Shown: piece after piece, positions 6,912 through 10,409 of the stretch | Layout of the letters: each line of letters begins with the position of its first letter | Numbering within the stretch: the first letter of the stretch is position 1 | From: Bacteroidia bacterium | GTDB lineage: Bacteria > Bacteroidota > Bacteroidia > Bacteroidales > CAJPTX01 | Assembly: GCA_905373625.1 (NCBI GenBank) | Contig: CAJPTS010000044.1 | Location: 1 to 10,409 of the forward strand | Reading direction: 5' to 3' | Length of the DNA: 10,409 nucleotides | Program-made: the position numbers and the translations under genes | The notes under the pieces: model-generated | Told to the model about the DNA's origin: nothing | Databases searched by the model: none | The model's input: only the letters and a program-made list of their open reading frames with translations

Positions 6912-6941
6912 TTGCGTAAGGCGTAACGACGTCTTACGCAA
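6912..6941. repeat. 13-bp stem hairpin with AACG loop
   Basis: TTGCGTAAG (6912-6920) pairs perfectly with CTTACGCAA (6933-6941). Inside it CGT (6922-6924) pairs with ACG (6929-6931), joined by one G-U position (6921 with 6932), which closes a four-base AACG loop on the plus strand. This gives an almost perfect 30-base hairpin. Neither strand has a following T-run, so it is not a typical terminator. It may be a structured RNA element, a protein-binding dyad, or a processing site at the end of the nuclease transcript. Confidence 0.6.
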
Positions 6942-7280
6942 TTTGTTCGTAGTGCAACCTTTAACTCAGAACTTCTTTCTTTTAACTTGACGGTGTATTC
7001 AGAATATGTAAAATGCACTGTTAAGAGAAATACTAGAGAATAGCCACTTTTCCGAGTTTTTCACTACCACAGTCTTCGTATTTCCTTTTTGTGTACTACG
7101 GAAATAGAGAATACCGTATGGATATAAAATGAGGTAGCTCCATTGTGGAGCAGCCATTGTAACGGGAGCTGAATTTAAGTCAAGACTCCAATAGAGTGAA
7201 CTTAGAGAGTCAAAACCACAGAGATAGAAACTTGGACAAATCTTATACTATTAAGAAAGAGCTCACGCCTCAGTATAAAA

Positions 7281-10280
7281 CTACTGGCAACCTTTTGCTC
7301 CCCAACAAAGCAATTGATAAGGGCATTTCTCGCACCGTTTTCTTTCTGTAGTGGGTGCAAAGTTGGTGCTAGTAACTAGGGTGGCGAGGCACGTCTTTAG
7401 CGCAGTCTCAAATTCTGTGGCATGCGAAGCATACACATTATTACCCTCTTGCTTATGTGGCGCAGGGGGATCGTTCGTTTGCTCCTCCTTTGTATCAGAT
7501 CGTTTTTTTGCATAAGAGATTTCTAATGTTGCTTCGCGCCCCTCTAGTACAAACCACAAAGCGGGGTATGCGTGTTCGGGCGAGAGTACATTTCCTCCCC
7601 CAATATTAGGCGCTAGAGCGTCTTTTACTTGACCGAGCAAATAAGCGTAGAAGAATGTTTGAAAGACGTAGTCGCGTTCTGCGCCACCATCAAAAAGTGC
7701 GGCAACTGAAGTAAATTCTGCGTGCCTCTTATCAAATTGCCCCGTCTTATAGTCTATGATAAAAAAGTCATCTGCCGACTGATCTATCCTGTCTATTTTT
7801 CCTTGTAGTTTGACCTTCAGATTGTCATCTAAGCCAATTTCCCCTTTTACTTCGTGTTCGAGAGCACAAATTGTGAAAGGTATACGTTGGGTATCTCGTG
7901 CCAAACAATCGGCGAGGAGCTTGCTAATGATATTACACTCAATCTGTTCAATACCATTTTTATCTCCCCTCCCCCGTAGTTTTTCAAATTCTATATTGAC
8001 AATTCTATTCACGTCTTCCGCTTGTTTATTTAGGGTGTCTTCTGAGAGTTCGCGTCCAACGAGGGGGGCATATAAGCTTCGCAACGAATTGTGCACCAGA
8101 TTACCAAAATCTAGTGCAGACATCTCAGCATACTCAGGGCGCTGTCGCTCCTCGATACGCGCAAGGTATTTGTAGAAAAATTGCAATGGGCAACGGCAGT
8201 ATGTACTCAACGCGGAAAGACTAACCCCCTGTTCCAAATAACTTTCAAACGCCTCTCTACAATACTCCTTGGGGACTACTTGTGGTGTCTGTACCTTATG
8301 TACGTCAGATTCTTTATGAGAAAATGTAAAGTCAAGAAATTGCGTAATAGCCGCTGACTTACTTTCCCCTAGTGGGTATTTATATTGCAATACGTACCGA
8401 CTTGGTTCTGCACCTCCCCCAGCACCATCGGTTTTCGCGTAGATTAGCCGTACGTGTTTGGCGCGTGCCACGATTGTATGGAAATAGTATGCATACATTA
8501 ACTCGTGGTCTTGCAACGTAGGTAGGTTATACCCTTTACACATCGAAGAAAGTATGAAGGAGGGCGTGGAGTGTACGGCGGGTAATGTGCCTTCGTTGCA
8601 AGAAAGGATGGTAACCTGATCAAAATCTAGACAACGAGTTTCTAGAAATCCCATAATCTGTAAGCCAGAGAGCGGTTCGCCGTAATAGAAAATCTTCTTG
8701 TTACGAAATACCTGTGGTAGGAGTAGCCGATACAAGCGTACATTGGCTTCGATCCCCGCACGCACCAATACTTGCTGAAGTTCGGCTACGACGCCGTAAG
8801 CTGCTGTTAAATAATGTAACCAGATAGGTTGTTCTGGCTTTTCTTCATTTGTTTTTTCTACCTCTTGGTCAGTTGTAACATCTAGGCGATCGCCAAGTTC
8901 TTGTAAGCGCTCTAACAAAAAGTCGCTGAGCGAGCACGATTCATAATCTGCAATCCAACGCGCGATGATGGTCTCTTTTAGTTCACTATCTGTGACCTCA
9001 TCGTTGGTATACTTCTCTAATTCGGTTAATGCATATTGTATCTCAGCCCATGACTGCCAGAAGGGGTGAAGTAGTAAACTCTTCAAACTTTTGCGGGAAG
9101 AGCTTTTGGGCTCGCGGGCGCGGGTCTCAAGCCATGCGAGGAGATTTTCCAAGAAGAGATAGACCAACGTACTGCGTAGGGGATACCCCATTGTAATATT
9201 CATGGCTAGCTCCTTGGGTAGCGCTTGTAGAATGGGCTGTAGTAGCTGCTCGTCGGGCAGGACGAGTACGGAAGTTTCAATCTCGGAAGTAGTTTGCTTC
9301 TGCAAAAGTTCACGAACCACATCAGCTTGAGAGAGTACGGAGGGGGCAGCAATAATTTCTACAGTTTGTTCTGTATTAAATGCTTCAGGAGTTGGCAAAG
9401 CATCGCCGAGTGTACGGTGACTGCGTATAAAGTAACCTGCATTCTTATGGCGGTTTTCGGGATTCTCTGTCTCATTTCCGCGTATTGAGGCGGGATAGTT
9501 CCAATAAAAGAGGACATTCTCTGTCCCCGCAGCGGCTTTCAAGTATTGATAATATTGCACTTCGCACGCACTTAATGCATTGAAGCCCACGACGGCGTAA
9601 CGCTCCACATTCTTTATAAGTACACGGTTTGGCGAGTCTTTAATCTTCTCTAGTGCACTACGGAATACAGCCCCTTCGTATCCCTCTTTACGCTCTTGCA
9701 TGTAATGCTGTAAATCCCGATAGATGGGGTACAATACTTGCCAAATTTGTAGGTAGCGCTTTTCTAATTGTGAGTGTTGTACTTTTGCCACGTTCGTAAA
9801 AAAGTGTGCTAACCACTCGCGCTGCGCTTGTGTCAGGTAGTCTATATTGCGAGTAATTTGAGCGTCGGCATCTATATTTTCAAAAAGATGTTGTGCGTTG
9901 ACGAGGTATTTGTCTATCTGATCAAAGTCTCGCAAGATCGTCATTCCCGCAGGATAGAACTCAGCAAAAGCGTCTGCAAACTCGCCTTCGAGGGGGATCT
10001 GTGCATACTCTCGGTACAATCTGAATACCTCTGGTAGCAAAAGCAGCGGCTCTACTACGTCAAGGGTAGTAATGCGTTCTGCTTCGGTACGTATATTCCC
10101 CCATTGTGGCAGTACTAGCGCCTGTCCTCCCGCCAGTTCGTGTAAATAACGTACCAAAAAAAGCTTTGAGCGAGCGGAAGGTAAGAATACAACGCTATGG
10201 CGCAACCCCTCTCTCCCCCAGCGCTTCCATAAATCTTCGGCTACACGATAAAGAAAAAAGTGCGTTTTCGTGGCAAGCAT
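7281..10280 (-). CDS. AddB-like PD-(D/E)XK nuclease with inactive helicase domain and Fe-S cysteines
   Basis: This 999-residue protein resembles the AddB-like subunit of Bacteroidetes helicase-nucleases that process DNA double-strand breaks for recombination. The N-terminal half is a degenerate UvrD-like helicase: HSVVFLPSARSKLFL (28-42) is at the start with no Walker A GxGKT, and FDQVTILSCNEGTLP (553-567) and AEPSRYVLQ (624-632) are remnants of later helicase motifs. The C-terminal nuclease has GNLVH (726-730), GKIDRID (827-833, Asp830), IIDYKTG (841-847, Asp843 and Lys845) and the QTFFY helix (874-878). Cys697 in CRCPLQFFYKY, with Cys983, Cys986 and Cys992 (C-x2-C-x5-C), matches the four-cysteine Fe-S staple of AddB. 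Charged, probably disordered inserts lie near 470-484 and 926-947. The start follows an upstream in-frame TAG by three bases. A UvrD/AddA partner is expected but is not in view. Confidence 0.85.
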   Translation of the reverse strand: MLATKTHFFLYRVAEDLWKRWGREGLRHSVVFLPSARSKLFLVRYLHELAGGQALVLPQWGNIRTEAERITTLDVVEPLLLLPEVFRLYREYAQIPLEGEFADAFAEFYPAGMTILRDFDQIDKYLVNAQHLFENIDADAQITRNIDYLTQAQREWLAHFFTNVAKVQHSQLEKRYLQIWQVLYPIYRDLQHYMQERKEGYEGAVFRSALEKIKDSPNRVLIKNVERYAVVGFNALSACEVQYYQYLKAAAGTENVLFYWNYPASIRGNETENPENRHKNAGYFIRSHRTLGDALPTPEAFNTEQTVEIIAAPSVLSQADVVRELLQKQTTSEIETSVLVLPDEQLLQPILQALPKELAMNITMGYPLRSTLVYLFLENLLAWLETRAREPKSSSRKSLKSLLLHPFWQSWAEIQYALTELEKYTNDEVTDSELKETIIARWIADYESCSLSDFLLERLQELGDRLDVTTDQEVEKTNEEKPEQPIWLHYLTAAYGVVAELQQVLVRAGIEANVRLYRLLLPQVFRNKKIFYYGEPLSGLQIMGFLETRCLDFDQVTILSCNEGTLPAVHSTPSFILSSMCKGYNLPTLQDHELMYAYYFHTIVARAKHVRLIYAKTDGAGGGAEPSRYVLQYKYPLGESKSAAITQFLDFTFSHKESDVHKVQTPQVVPKEYCREAFESYLEQGVSLSALSTYCRCPLQFFYKYLARIEERQRPEYAEMSALDFGNLVHNSLRSLYAPLVGRELSEDTLNKQAEDVNRIVNIEFEKLRGRGDKNGIEQIECNIISKLLADCLARDTQRIPFTICALEHEVKGEIGLDDNLKVKLQGKIDRIDQSADDFFIIDYKTGQFDKRHAEFTSVAALFDGGAERDYVFQTFFYAYLLGQVKDALAPNIGGGNVLSPEHAYPALWFVLEGREATLEISYAKKRSDTKEEQTNDPPAPHKQEGNNVYASHATEFETALKTCLATLVTSTNFAPTTERKRCEKCPYQLLCWGAKGCQ

Positions 10281-10283
10281 CGA

Positions 10284-10409
10284 CTAAAACTCGATGTAAT
10301 TAAAGACATAAAGACCTGCCAGAAAAGCCACCAGTACTACAATGAAATAGAGCCCAGCAAAAAGAAGATGGCGACGCGCAAAGGGTATCCGCTGCTCAGC
10401 AATTAACCC
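10284..10409 (-). CDS. C-terminal end of an unidentified membrane protein, partial
   Basis: An open minus-strand frame enters from the window edge and stops at TAG 10284-10286, giving 41 residues. After a basic patch (PFARRH) there is one long hydrophobic helix (about residues 16-36: LFAGLYFIVVLVAFLAGLYVF) and a short NYIEF tail, so it ends in a transmembrane segment just inside or outside the cytoplasmic membrane. I do not recognise the family. The stop is three bases from the nuclease start and in the same frame, so the two genes are almost certainly co-transcribed. No functional link is implied. Confidence 0.6.
   Translation of the reverse strand, partial: GLIAEQRIPFARRHLLFAGLYFIVVLVAFLAGLYVFNYIEF

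Larger units (their letters stand above)
6532..7280. other. Long intergenic gap without a convincing gene, rich in inverted repeats
   Basis: About 750 bases separate the stop of the nuclease gene (upstream in minus-strand transcription) from the SiaC-like operon. No reading frame here looks like a protein. Besides the two hairpins listed separately there are smaller perfect dyads: CAAATAAA/TTTATTTG (6655-6682), TCCGTT/AACGGA (6736-6752), TATTTCC/GGAAATA (7079-7106) and GCTCCA/TGGAGC (7137-7151). On the minus strand the last is followed by a T-containing stretch and may be a weak terminator for the nuclease operon. The SiaC-operon promoter must also lie here, but I could not place it with confidence. 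There are no tRNA-like features and no transposase remnant. Confidence 0.55.

Noticed and set aside
6877..6990. Small plus-strand frame of 37 codons, hydrophobic at the start (MQIINLLFYILICVRRNDVL)
   Set aside because: It lies over the strong hairpin at 6912-6941, has no ribosome-binding site, and its composition is what AT-rich noncoding DNA gives by chance.
7079..7106. TATTTCC/GGAAATA dyad as a nuclease-operon terminator
   Set aside because: A 14-base loop, an AT-rich stem, and no T-run after the stem on the minus strand make it a poor terminator.
6532..7280. Insertion-sequence or MITE remnant
   Set aside because: No paired terminal repeats flank the region, no target-site duplication is visible, and no transposase fragment is readable. 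A genome-wide copy search would be needed to reopen this.
7810..8175. Plus-strand frame of 121 codons opposite the nuclease gene
   Set aside because: Antisense shadow. The minus-strand frame carries the intact nuclease motifs here.

Overview
The window looks like chromosomal DNA from an anaerobic Bacteroidetes, most likely Porphyromonadaceae or a close relative. The evidence is a formate/nitrite-type respiratory cluster (end of nrfA, then ResB-like and CcsA cytochrome c assembly genes), a Bacteroidetes-style AddB-like nuclease, weak Shine-Dalgarno sequences, and a possible TTTG/TAnnTTTG-type promoter. Genus is inferred from gene content and protein style, not from a database match.

Left part (1-2300, + strand): the last 37 codons of a probable cytochrome c nitrite reductase (NrfA), a hairpin terminator that may act as an attenuator, then ccsB/resB and ccsA overlapping by ATGA. 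The two membrane proteins form the System II haem delivery and ligation machine that would mature the multihaem NrfA, so this is one functional unit. A 200-bp gap with an AT-rich palindrome follows, then a stand-alone class 3 aldehyde dehydrogenase (2501-3862, +).

Middle (3984-6477): a strong hairpin terminator separates the aldehyde dehydrogenase from a convergent thiE-thiG pair (- strand, one-base overlap) for thiamine synthesis. Upstream of thiE, behind a terminator, are two tandem paralogous genes of the DUF1987/SiaC regulatory phosphoprotein family. One keeps the NTxTSK phosphoacceptor motif. The other has NSMSFR in its place.

Right part (6532-10409): a 750-bp gap without a convincing gene but rich in inverted repeats, including a 14-bp and a 13-bp stem, then a 999-residue AddB-like inactive-helicase/PD-(D/E)XK nuclease with Fe-S cysteines. 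Three bases upstream of the nuclease is the end of an unidentified membrane protein, so the two are probably co-transcribed.

I found no insertion sequence, CRISPR array, tRNA, rRNA or phage gene. Most of the window is ordinary core genome. The parts most worth a second look are the tandem SiaC-like pair and the structured gap in front of it.
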